64,000 nt of DNA from positions 4,588,001 through 4,652,000 of the forward strand of contig CP021237.1 in assembly GCA_002151545.1 (NCBI GenBank), in the 5' to 3' direction. Made by a program: the position numbers and the translations under genes. The DNA is from Sphingobacteriaceae bacterium GW460-11-11-14-LB5. GTDB lineage: Bacteria > Bacteroidota > Bacteroidia > Sphingobacteriales > Sphingobacteriaceae. This document shows positions 33,962-42,566 of this stretch, piece after piece. Numbering within the stretch: the stretch's first letter is position 1; each line of letters begins with the position of its first letter. The notes under the pieces are model-generated. The model made no database searches and was not told the origin of the DNA. It was given only the letters and a program-made list of their open reading frames with translations.

Positions 33962-36379
33962 ATGAATAAAATTAAACCCATTAGCTTAACGTTCTTATGC
34001 TCTCTCTTTAGCTTATTCTCATTTGCGCAACAATTTGGAACAATAAAGGGAAAGATTAGCACTTCTAATGGAAAACCAGCGGCCTTTATTTCAATTGGAT
34101 TAAAGGGCAAGGGTCAAGGCACTACATCAGATGATAATGGCTTATACACCATAAACCGTGTTAAAGCCGGAACTTATACAATTAAAGCTTCTGCAGTTGG
34201 TATCGACGCCTCAGAAAAAAGCATTACGATTGTTGCAGGTGAGACTAAAATTATCGATTTCGTATTTAAAGAAAATGACCAGGCGCTGGAGGAAATTACA
34301 ATAGCGGGGATTAATCAAAAATACAAAGTAAGCTTACCTTCTGCTACACTCAGGTTAAACGAACCATTGTTAGAGGCACCACAAAACATTCAAATCGTAA
34401 GTAGTGGAATCCTTAAAGACCAGCAGATCATTAGCATGAGCGATGGCTTGATTAGAAATGTAAGTGGTGCAGTTCGTCTTGAACACTGGGGAGATATGTA
34501 CACCAATATTTTAATGCGCGGATCGCAAATTCAGGCCATGCGTAATGGTTTCAATGTGGTTTCATCTTACTGGGGGCCATTAACCGAAGACATGAGCTTT
34601 GTTGACCATATTGAGTTTGTTAAAGGTCCTGCCGGATTTATGCTGGGCAATGGCGATCCAAGCGGCATGTATAACGTGGTGACTAAAAAACCTACCGGTT
34701 TAAACCAGGGCGAGGTTTCGTTTACTGCCGGAAGCTTCGATTTATACCGTACAACAATTGATCTTGACCACAAACTAACTGCTGATGGTAAATTCTTATT
34801 CAGGTTAAACGCAGCTGCACAAAATAAGGGATCGTTCAGACCATTCGAACAAAATGACCGCTACAGTTTTGCACCCGTATTAAGTTATCAAATAACACCA
34901 AGCACCAAGCTAACAGCAGAGTATACCTTGCAAAATGCAAAAATGACTGAGGTAGGTTCTTATTATATTTTTAATACTGCCGGGTATGCCAGCTTACCAA
35001 GGGAGTTTACTTTAACACAACCTGGCGTACAGCCTACCCGAATCAACGACCATAGTGTAACATTGAACTTAACACAACAACTAGGTCAGAATTGGAAATT
35101 AACTGCACAGGCAGCTTATTATAAATATTTACAAAATGGCACAAGCTCATGGCCATCAGCAGTATATCCAAATGGTACCATTATTCGTAATGTTGGGATA
35201 TGGGATGCTGAAAGCAGCATGAAATTAGCTCAGTTATTTGTGAACGGAACGGTTAAAACAGGTGGCATTGTACACCGCATTTTAGCTGGTTTTGATGGTG
35301 GCAAGAAAAATTATATGGCCGATTGGGGTCAGTCTCACGATTTAGATCTCGCCAGTTCTCCATTTAATTTATACAATCCGAATTATGGCTTCCCGTCAAA
35401 CGGTTATCCAAACTTTGACCGTGTTACTCCATTAGAACAAAGGGCTGTTGCAGCAGGAGGTTTAATGGATCAAAAATACTTAAGCGGTTACGTTCAGGAT
35501 GAATTAGGCTTTTTCGATAATATTGTTCGTTTAACCCTTGCAGGTCGTTACACTTATGTAAGTCAATCGGCCTGGGGTGGTTCACCTGATAAAGCCAAAC
35601 ATGTAACCCCAAGGGTTGGCTTAAGCGTATCGGTTGATAAAAACACTTCTGTTTATGCAGTTTATGATGAAGCTTTTACCCCACAGACCGGCTTTTTCCG
35701 GGATGGTGGCACCGCAAAACCCATTACCGGTAACAACAAAGAATTGGGTATCAAAAAAGACTGGTTTGACGGCCGTTGGAACACCACCCTATCCGTTTAT
35801 AGAATTACCAAACAGAATGAGATTACCGGAGATCCACTTAACAAGGCCGGAGAAACTTTCAGTATTGTAATTGGCGAAAAAAGAGCACAAGGTATAGAGT
35901 TTGATATCCGTGGTGAATTGGCCAAAGGATTAAACTTAATTGCAAACTATGCCTATACTGATGCGAAGGTAACAAAGGTAGCAGATGGAGTTGAAGGCGT
36001 TTTTGTAGGTCAGGTTGTACCAGGTTTTTCAAAACATACCACGAATGCATGGTTAACCTATTCATTACAGAATGGCCTGCTCAAAGGTGCAGGGATTTCT
36101 GGAGGTTTTACATACCTGGCCGGCAGAGCAGTAGGAACATACAGCGGAGAAAACGCTAACGAAAATCTTCCTGATTATTTTAAACTGGATGGAGGCTTAT
36201 TCTGGTCGCATAAAAAAATAAAAATAACCGCCAATGTATTTAACATTTTAGACAAGTATTTGTATAGTGGTGCGTATTACACCAATTACTGGAATGCTCC
36301 AACCTACGATCTACCAGTCTACTCATGGCAAGCCGAAGCACCAAGAAACTACAGAGTAAGTGTAGCCTATAAATTTTAA
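33962..36379 (+). CDS. TonB-dependent siderophore receptor, second copy
   Basis: 805 residues, same layout: signal peptide, regulatory-like domain (GTIKGKISTSNGKPAAFISIGLKG), plug (APQNIQIVSSGILKDQQ, DHIEFVKGPAGFMLGNGDPSGMYNVV) and barrel ending YRVSVAYKF. The shared N-terminal 110 residues with the first copy, against more divergent barrels, point to tandem duplication and specialisation for another siderophore. A hairpin (36390-36421) follows. Confidence 0.92.
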   Translation: MNKIKPISLTFLCSLFSLFSFAQQFGTIKGKISTSNGKPAAFISIGLKGKGQGTTSDDNGLYTINRVKAGTYTIKASAVGIDASEKSITIVAGETKIIDFVFKENDQALEEITIAGINQKYKVSLPSATLRLNEPLLEAPQNIQIVSSGILKDQQIISMSDGLIRNVSGAVRLEHWGDMYTNILMRGSQIQAMRNGFNVVSSYWGPLTEDMSFVDHIEFVKGPAGFMLGNGDPSGMYNVVTKKPTGLNQGEVSFTAGSFDLYRTTIDLDHKLTADGKFLFRLNAAAQNKGSFRPFEQNDRYSFAPVLSYQITPSTKLTAEYTLQNAKMTEVGSYYIFNTAGYASLPREFTLTQPGVQPTRINDHSVTLNLTQQLGQNWKLTAQAAYYKYLQNGTSSWPSAVYPNGTIIRNVGIWDAESSMKLAQLFVNGTVKTGGIVHRILAGFDGGKKNYMADWGQSHDLDLASSPFNLYNPNYGFPSNGYPNFDRVTPLEQRAVAAGGLMDQKYLSGYVQDELGFFDNIVRLTLAGRYTYVSQSAWGGSPDKAKHVTPRVGLSVSVDKNTSVYAVYDEAFTPQTGFFRDGGTAKPITGNNKELGIKKDWFDGRWNTTLSVYRITKQNEITGDPLNKAGETFSIVIGEKRAQGIEFDIRGELAKGLNLIANYAYTDAKVTKVADGVEGVFVGQVVPGFSKHTTNAWLTYSLQNGLLKGAGISGGFTYLAGRAVGTYSGENANENLPDYFKLDGGLFWSHKKIKITANVFNILDKYLYSGAYYTNYWNAPTYDLPVYSWQAEAPRNYRVSVAYKF

Positions 36380-36389
36380 TTAAATCAAT

Positions 36390-36421
36390 CAGGAGCAATT
36401 GAATCAGATCAATTTCTCCTG
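36390..36421 (+). terminator. Hairpin between second receptor and DUF4198 gene (terminator or attenuator)
   Basis: CAGGAG-c-AATTGA pairs with TCAATT-t-CTCCTG, 12 bp with one mismatch, followed by GGTTTT. It could reduce expression of downstream genes relative to the receptors. Confidence 0.55.
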
Positions 36422-36445
36422 GTTTTAAAACCCAACCCAGAAAAC

Positions 36446-37156
36446 ATGAAAACTAAAATCTCATTATTATTTTTCTTTCTAGCCTTTAGCATTTCGAGTG
36501 CATTTGCACATGCTTTATGGATAGAAACAGCCTCAACAGGTAAAAAAGGACAAGCACAGGAAGTGAAAGTTTTCTTCGGAGAATACGAGAGCAACGAACC
36601 TGACTCAGCCGCAAAATGGTTTAGCAATTTAAAACAATTCAGCCTGGTGTTAACCGCTCCAAACGGAACAACTAAGGTGTTAACCACAGCTCCGGATGTA
36701 CGTTTTTTTAAAGCAAGTTTCACTCCTGATCAGGATGGCACCTATAAACTTTCTGTAGTTCATGAAGTTGCTGACATTTATGAAAAAGCTAAAATTGAAT
36801 ATTATGCCTTTGCAGATGTGGCAGTAGGAAATGCTAAAGTAAACACGGCTTTCCCTGCAACTGCAGCATTAACCATCAGACCGGATAAACATGCTTTAAA
36901 AGTGGGTGAAACTTCAGTTCATCAGGTAATTTACAACAAAGCTCCTTTTGCAAAACAAAAGTTAACGGTTGTAAATGCTGAAAGAAAAGCACAACCTACT
37001 GAAACCGATGCAGAAGGAAAATTCACTTTCAAACCAGAACAAAAAGGAAATTATTTTCTGGAAGCCTTTACAGAAGATAAAACGCCCGGAAAATTAAATG
37101 GAAAAGATTACGATAAAGTTTGGCATTTAGTCACTTATACTACTGCAGTTAAGTAG
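36446..37156 (+). CDS. DUF4198-type periplasmic protein
   Basis: 236 residues, signal peptide ending near SSAFAHALWIE. The start of the mature protein (HALWIETA) and the beta-rich body with EVKVFFGEYES and the C-terminal KGNYFLEAFTEDK resemble DUF4198 proteins, which often accompany metal uptake genes. No enzyme motif seen. Position after two siderophore receptors suggests a role in metal handling in the periplasm. Confidence 0.75.
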   Translation: MKTKISLLFFFLAFSISSAFAHALWIETASTGKKGQAQEVKVFFGEYESNEPDSAAKWFSNLKQFSLVLTAPNGTTKVLTTAPDVRFFKASFTPDQDGTYKLSVVHEVADIYEKAKIEYYAFADVAVGNAKVNTAFPATAALTIRPDKHALKVGETSVHQVIYNKAPFAKQKLTVVNAERKAQPTETDAEGKFTFKPEQKGNYFLEAFTEDKTPGKLNGKDYDKVWHLVTYTTAVK

Positions 37157-37180
37157 TCGTAAATTTTTATAAAAATTTAA

Positions 37181-37212
37181 AGCCAATTAGTCTTAAAAAA
37201 GGCTAATTGGTT
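37181..37212 (+). terminator. Hairpin before the PepSY gene
   Basis: CCAATTAG (37183-37190) pairs with CTAATTGG (37203-37210), followed by TTCTTTT. A weak terminator or attenuator inside the iron operon. Confidence 0.5.
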
Positions 37213-37235
37213 CTTTTATTCATACCACTTTGCTA

Positions 37236-38441
37236 ATGGCACTAACAAAAACATCAACCAAATCAAAAAACAAGAAATCGCGACTAAGACGGATCAGCGA
37301 CTGGCTGCACCTGTGGCTGGGCATTGCATCAGGATTAATTGTATTGATGTTAGGCGTTACAGGATGCATGTACGTTTTTCAAAAAGAAATTACTGAACTG
37401 ATTCACCGCAAAGCCTATTTTGTTGATGTTCCTTCAAATCCTAAAACCTTACCATTAAGTTTACTACAAACCAATGCCGAAAAAGCATTAGGGAATAAAA
37501 AGAAAATCAGCTTTATTTCTACATACAAAACACCGGAAAGGGCATGGGAATTTGGCACTTATAAGGCCGGCGACCCTAAAGCCTTCTGGTATTTCGATTC
37601 AGTTGATTATTACGATCTCGTATTGGTAAACCCATATACAGGAAAAGTAACCCTGGTTGCCGACCATAAATATGAGTTTTTTGCCGTCGTTAAAATGATC
37701 CACTGGAGTTTACTGATCAATCATCCCATTGGTCAGCAGATCATCGGTTGGTCGACTTTCATTTTTGTTTTCCTGCTCATTTCAGGCATGGTCATGTGGT
37801 GGCCGAAAAACCTCAAAAAATCGAACTTCGATAAGAGTTTTAAAGTAAAATGGAAGGCCAAATTTAAACGCATTAACTACGACATGCACAATGTACTGGG
37901 TTTTTATGTTATGCTGATCTGTTTAATGCTGGCGTTAACAGGTTTGGTTTGGGCATTCCAATGGTTTCAGGGGGCAGTTTATGTGGTGGCATCAGGAAGC
38001 ACTACGCCACCCAAAGTGGTAGAAGTAAAATCAGATTCAACAAAAAGCATTAAAGCCGTTCCATTCGATATTGTTTTTGATCAGGCCAAAAAGATCTTTA
38101 AAAATGAAGACCGCATTGGGATGTCGCCGGCAGCACCTGGTACAGCAACCATTTATGCCACAGGTTATCGTGGTGAAGAAACCTATTGGAATTATGATGT
38201 GATCCAGTTCGATCAATACTCGGGCAAGTTATTGCATAGAACAAACCAATCAGAAAAAAATGGTGGTGAAACGGTAATTGGCATGAACTACGATATCCAT
38301 GTTGGGGCCATTTTAGGATTAACCGGAAAAATAATGGCCTTTTTTGCCAGTTTAATCGCAGCAAGTTTACCCATAACCGGATTTATTATCTGGTGGGGAA
38401 AAGGAAAAAAGAAAAAAAATACCGCAGTGGCGGAAAACTAA
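37236..38441 (+). CDS. PepSY-associated transmembrane protein (iron/siderophore reductase-like)
   Basis: 401 residues from the ATG at 37236 (a TTG at 37230 would add two). Membrane segments: WLHLWLGIASGLIVLMLGV (about 30-50), IIGWSTFIFVFLLISGMVMWW (about 170-190), LGFYVMLICLMLALTGLVW (about 225-245) and a C-terminal one near IMAFFASLIAASLPITGFI. Family members sit in the inner membrane beside TonB siderophore receptors, and some reduce ferric siderophores. Histidines in the helices (W-L-H-L, IHWS) could bind haem. Role inferred. Confidence 0.87.
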   Translation: MALTKTSTKSKNKKSRLRRISDWLHLWLGIASGLIVLMLGVTGCMYVFQKEITELIHRKAYFVDVPSNPKTLPLSLLQTNAEKALGNKKKISFISTYKTPERAWEFGTYKAGDPKAFWYFDSVDYYDLVLVNPYTGKVTLVADHKYEFFAVVKMIHWSLLINHPIGQQIIGWSTFIFVFLLISGMVMWWPKNLKKSNFDKSFKVKWKAKFKRINYDMHNVLGFYVMLICLMLALTGLVWAFQWFQGAVYVVASGSTTPPKVVEVKSDSTKSIKAVPFDIVFDQAKKIFKNEDRIGMSPAAPGTATIYATGYRGEETYWNYDVIQFDQYSGKLLHRTNQSEKNGGETVIGMNYDIHVGAILGLTGKIMAFFASLIAASLPITGFIIWWGKGKKKKNTAVAEN

Positions 38442-38464
38442 ATACACCCTAATTAATCATAAAA

Positions 38465-39403
38465 ATGAAATTTTTAAACCTAATTTTAGTATTAAGCGGT
38501 TTAATCACCCTTAATGCTCATGCACAAACAAAAGCAGACACTCCCGAAGAAAAACTAGAAAAGGATAGAAAAGCAATAAAATCTTTAGCTGGCTTTTATG
38601 AAGTGAACTTCAACTATGGTGAAGTTACTGCTCCAGATCCAAACTACAAATTCAGTAAACCTTACGAAAGCCATGGCAACGAATGGGCAGAAATTATTGT
38701 AGATGAACCTAAAAGAATTGTGATTCAACACATGCTGGCCATTAACGACACCACGGTTATTAAACACTGGCGCCAGGACTGGACGTATGAAGATACCAAC
38801 ATCATGCTTTATACCGAAGGTAATGCGTGGAAAAAGGGCAATTTAACTCCGGCTGATGTGAAAGGAAAATGGACGCAAAAAGTTTATCAGGTTGATGATA
38901 GTCCACGTTACCAGGGCTACGGAACCTGGAGCCATGTTGGCGGTCACGATTCATGGTCGAGCGAAACCGACTCTCCACTACCAAGAAGAGAATCTACTGT
39001 GCGTAAAGATTACAATGTATTAAACCGTGGCAGCAGAATCACCATCACTAAAAATGGCTGGATGTTTGAGCAGGATAATAAAAAAATTGTGCGTTCGGCC
39101 AGTGGCGATAAACTTTTAGCTGTTGAAAAAGGTTATGAGGAATTTACGAAAATAGATCCTAAAACTTTTGCATATGCACAAAAATGGTGGGCCAGCCAGC
39201 AAACTTATTGGGCAGATGTACGCGGTGTTTGGGCTGATATTATTGGCTCGCAAAATACATTTAAAGTACAAACCATGGCGAACGGCAAATTGCTTTACGA
39301 AACCCTTTTTAACCTGGGCGATCAATCTATTAAAGAAAAATGGTCAGCAAACCAGAACAAAGAAAAAATTAAAACTGCTTTACAGCCTTATCTGGTAAAG
39401 TAA
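38465..39403 (+). CDS. DUF6607-like exported protein
   Basis: 312 residues, signal peptide ending about NAHAQ. Rich in Trp and Tyr (HWRQDWTYEDTNIMLY, YQGYGTWSHVGGHDSWSS, AQKWWASQQTYWADVRGVW). As I recall, such proteins are found at the end of Bacteroidota iron/haem uptake operons; function unknown. It is 23 bp after the PepSY gene, last of the operon, and is followed by a strong terminator. Confidence 0.7.
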   Translation: MKFLNLILVLSGLITLNAHAQTKADTPEEKLEKDRKAIKSLAGFYEVNFNYGEVTAPDPNYKFSKPYESHGNEWAEIIVDEPKRIVIQHMLAINDTTVIKHWRQDWTYEDTNIMLYTEGNAWKKGNLTPADVKGKWTQKVYQVDDSPRYQGYGTWSHVGGHDSWSSETDSPLPRRESTVRKDYNVLNRGSRITITKNGWMFEQDNKKIVRSASGDKLLAVEKGYEEFTKIDPKTFAYAQKWWASQQTYWADVRGVWADIIGSQNTFKVQTMANGKLLYETLFNLGDQSIKEKWSANQNKEKIKTALQPYLVK

Positions 39404-39423
39404 AATAATTGTTTTTATAACGA

Positions 39424-39471
39424 ATGGTTGATGGTTAATAGCAATGGTCTGTTAACTATCAACCATTTTTT
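39424..39471 (+). terminator. Intrinsic terminator of the iron-uptake operon
   Basis: ATGGTTGATGGTTAA pairs with TTAACTATCAACCAT (one G-T pair, 15 bp) and is followed by a run of T. Confidence 0.8.
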
Positions 39472-39535
39472 ACTTAAACCTTACAAGCGATAAGCAAGAG
39501 CCATTTTAACCTTTTACTTATTAGTTACATAATGA

Positions 39536-39650
39536 TATGGGCGTTCCCCAATCCCGTGAAATACGGGAAAGGGTCGGGCTTTTCAGGGCTGCGCTGCGTT
39601 CCGGTACCGGTGAAAACCGGCACAGAACCCTTACAATCCCTAACGCAGAT
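39536..39650. repeat. REP-like palindromic intergenic sequence
   Basis: GGGCGTTCCCC, GGGTCGGGCTTTTC, CCGGTACCGG and GCACAGAACCCTTACAATCCC-type pieces. This GC-rich block in an AT-rich genome looks like a degraded copy of the repetitive palindromes common in Sphingobacteriaceae spacers. No coding capacity. Confidence 0.5.
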
Positions 39651-39716
39651 TTACAATAATAAAATACCCTTACGGCTTTGACTAGCTTCATCTTTAAACT
39701 TAAGAACTACAGGCCC

Positions 39717-39795
39717 AAGTTAAATAAACCTGATAAAGCGGAAAGCCCGGAACGAGGCACGAGTGAGGACTTGAAGCGATAGCAGGACTTTCGTA
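39717..39795 (+). repeat. GTTAAATAAACCT intergenic repeat, copy 2
   Basis: AAGTTAAATAAACCTGATAAAGCGG at the start and GCAGGACTTTCG near the end. Matches the inverted copy at 59890-59963 at both ends and the degraded copy at 9310-9385 at its start. Confidence 0.6.
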
Positions 39796-39914
39796 AACGA
39801 AGCACACCGAACCTTTATTTACAAAAAATTGACTATCTAAATTGTAGGTGTATCAAGGTTATACCGTTTAAAAACCGTAAGGTTGTTGTCCAATTTAATT
39901 TATTAAATTTCGGG

Positions 39915-41054
39915 ATGAAAAAATTTGGCTTCATCATCTTCCTTTTTTTAGCAATCAATACTTTCGCACAAGATTCTACTTATACCAGAAATATCATTAA
40001 CACCCTGACATCAAAAGAATTTTGGGGCAGGGGTTATACCCGAGATGGGATGAAAAAATCTGCGACATACCTTGCAGAAACTTATCAGAAAATCGGTCTA
40101 TTACCGATGGGAGCAAATTATAAACAGGTTTTTAATTTCCCTGTAAATACTTTTCCAGGAAAAATGATGGTGGCCATTAACGGCCAAAAACTCATTCCCG
40201 GTAAAGATTTCATTGTGAATAACGAAAGTCCTGGTATTAAACAAAAAGCAATTTTAAACAAGATAGATAGCCTCCATTATCAGGCTTCGTCATCATTAAA
40301 TATTTTGTTAAAAGATAAATTAACCTGGTCTGTAGCAACAGAAGTTGGCGATTTAACAACGATTCAGATCAATAAAAAGCGTTTAACAGCAATACCGAAA
40401 ACAATTAGCGTCGACATCGAAAATAAATTCATTCCCGATTTTCAGGCTGCCAATGTTTGCGGTTTAGTTAAGGGCACTAAATTTCCTGATTCTCTTTTAA
40501 TCATTACTGCACATTACGATCATTTGGGCGGAATGGGTGCCGACACTTATTTCCCTGGTGCAAATGATAATGCTGCCGGCGTAGCCACTTTATTGAGCCT
40601 CGCCAAATATTATGCCGCACATCCCCAGGCCTATTCTATTGGTTTTATCTGTTTTGCCGCCGAAGAAGCCGGATTATTGGGATCGAGATATCTCGTAGAA
40701 AACCCTTTGGTTCCTTTAAGCAAAATAAAATTTCTGATCAACCTGGATTTAGTTGGCACCGGCGAGGCTGGAATGACGGTAGTTAACGCATCTGTTTATC
40801 CTAAAGCATTTGCCATGCTCAACGCCATCAACAATGAAAATCAATATATCTCCAAAATAAACCAGAGGGGTAAAGCCGCCAACAGCGATCATTATTTCTT
40901 TACCGAAAAAGGTGTCCCTGCATTCTTCATTTACACACAGGGCGGTCCCACTGCCTATCACGATGTGTTCGATAAGCCAGAAACGTTACCACTTACCGAA
41001 TATCAGGATCTGTTTAAATTAATTGTTGCGTTCAATCAAAAAATGATGGAGTAG
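39915..41054 (+). CDS. Secreted M28-family metallopeptidase
   Basis: 379 residues, signal peptide to about NTFAQ. The M28 zinc site is clear: HYDHLGG (His), GANDNAAGVA (bridging Asp), CFAAEEAGLLGS (Glu pair), INLDLVG (Asp) and the final His in TAYHDVFDKPE. Acts as an aminopeptidase in the periplasm or outside. Stands alone between repeat-rich spacers. Confidence 0.92.
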   Translation: MKKFGFIIFLFLAINTFAQDSTYTRNIINTLTSKEFWGRGYTRDGMKKSATYLAETYQKIGLLPMGANYKQVFNFPVNTFPGKMMVAINGQKLIPGKDFIVNNESPGIKQKAILNKIDSLHYQASSSLNILLKDKLTWSVATEVGDLTTIQINKKRLTAIPKTISVDIENKFIPDFQAANVCGLVKGTKFPDSLLIITAHYDHLGGMGADTYFPGANDNAAGVATLLSLAKYYAAHPQAYSIGFICFAAEEAGLLGSRYLVENPLVPLSKIKFLINLDLVGTGEAGMTVVNASVYPKAFAMLNAINNENQYISKINQRGKAANSDHYFFTEKGVPAFFIYTQGGPTAYHDVFDKPETLPLTEYQDLFKLIVAFNQKMME

Positions 41055-41202
41055 CCTCTTTTCGATTCAAACCTTTAATGTCGAACACCCAACGATTGGA
41101 TTCCTTTTTCACCGGTTGGGATAATATTACAGGCCTTTGGGATAATTAAATATAGCAATCAAGCCTGTATAATCATCTTTGAATCAACAAAAACGATTCA
41201 TT

Positions 41203-42279
41203 ATGAAAACCATCCCAAAACTTAGTCTTGCATTTTTATTGTTAATCGCAACTGCAGTTAAATCGAATGCCCAGAACCTCATTGAGATTGTTATAGTAGG
41301 CTCTTCGCACGACAACTCCAAATCGGCACAAAACTTTCAGGCGATCATTGATAAACTTAAAAACTTTAAACCTGATATGGTTTTTGGCGAATACCTGCCC
41401 CAGAGCGATTATGCCAAACTGGAAGAAAGCAACTGGGCTAAAAAATCGTTTAGAAAAGGACATGATTATTTAGAAAAATTAAATCCGGCATCACCGAAAA
41501 ATATTGATGTACAAATTAAAAAACACCAAAAAGCACTCGCCTCATTCCCTTATTACCATAAAACCAGAATGAATTTAGCTGTTCACTATGCTAAAAACTG
41601 GGACAGGGGAAATGCCGATTACCAGATTTTTGTACTCGAGAATTATATGAAAGAAAGCTTTGGCAAAGAAGAACAGGCTGAATACACCAAAATGTTCGGC
41701 AGCATAGATTCACTAAAAAAAGTTGGTTTTTATAGAACCGGGAGTGAATATACTAAAATCTATTTCCCACTTATTTATCAGTTGAAGCAAGATCAGATCT
41801 ACAATATGGACTGTCAGACTTACGATAAATCGTGGAGCGAAGCCTGGGCCAGGACTGATTCGTTATACAAAATCCTGATCAATACAGCCAAGGCCGATAC
41901 CACTTCACCAGAGGCCCTTACCGTTAAAGCACTGGAAAAATACTGGAGCTATAGTGATGAAGAATCAAAGGTTTTTAACGCCGATCCATATGCTGGCATG
42001 AATACCGTAAGATACGGTGTACTGGATGAATCTATTAATTTTTATGGTGGCCGTCACTTTTATGGTTATGCGGGTTTCCCTACCGAGACGGTTAAAGAGA
42101 TGATTGTGCAATGGACTTTAAGAAACGAAGGGATGTGTAAAAATATTATCGATCAGGCAAAGGCAAAAAAAGCCAAAAGGATTGTGGTCGGTGTTGGCGC
42201 ATCACACCGCAAGTGGATGGAAGAAATTTTAGCCAAAAACCCAGCTGTTAAAATTATCAACTATAACGATTTACATTAA
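41203..42279 (+). CDS. Conserved exported protein (possibly DUF5694-like)
   Basis: 358 residues from the ATG at 41203; the TTG at 41179 is less likely because the signal peptide starts at MKTIPKLSLAFLL. Mature part begins near NAQNL. Seen: IVIVGSSHDNSKSAQNF, PDMVFGEYLPQSD and the end VVGVGASHRKWMEEIL. The paired SSH...GEY...ASHR pattern resembles TraB/ChaN-like hydrolase folds, but no function can be assigned. A terminator follows. Confidence 0.6.
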   Translation: MKTIPKLSLAFLLLIATAVKSNAQNLIEIVIVGSSHDNSKSAQNFQAIIDKLKNFKPDMVFGEYLPQSDYAKLEESNWAKKSFRKGHDYLEKLNPASPKNIDVQIKKHQKALASFPYYHKTRMNLAVHYAKNWDRGNADYQIFVLENYMKESFGKEEQAEYTKMFGSIDSLKKVGFYRTGSEYTKIYFPLIYQLKQDQIYNMDCQTYDKSWSEAWARTDSLYKILINTAKADTTSPEALTVKALEKYWSYSDEESKVFNADPYAGMNTVRYGVLDESINFYGGRHFYGYAGFPTETVKEMIVQWTLRNEGMCKNIIDQAKAKKAKRIVVGVGASHRKWMEEILAKNPAVKIINYNDLH

Positions 42280-42301
42280 TATATTATACGCTCCTATTAT
42301 T

Positions 42302-42332
42302 AAGCCTCATTGCATTAGCTTGAGGCTTTTTT
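42302..42332 (+). terminator. Intrinsic terminator
   Basis: AAGCCTCA pairs with TGAGGCTT and is followed by six T residues. Confidence 0.85.
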
Positions 42333-42566
42333 ATTTTAGTCCATGTAATTTTTTCGTTTTGTATTTGCAAAAATATGGTAAGCGGGCTATTTTTACCTAA
42401 AAGATTAGTTGTTTTCGGTTGAAATGCAACGTTTAGTTAGCCCGTACGTCTATTAATGAAATTAAGCCAGACATTTAGTCTGTCACATTTTTTATATCGT
42501 TCATCACATTTATCTATACCGTAAAAACATAGCGCCTAATTTTAGTTTGCTTATTTAAACCTGTAC

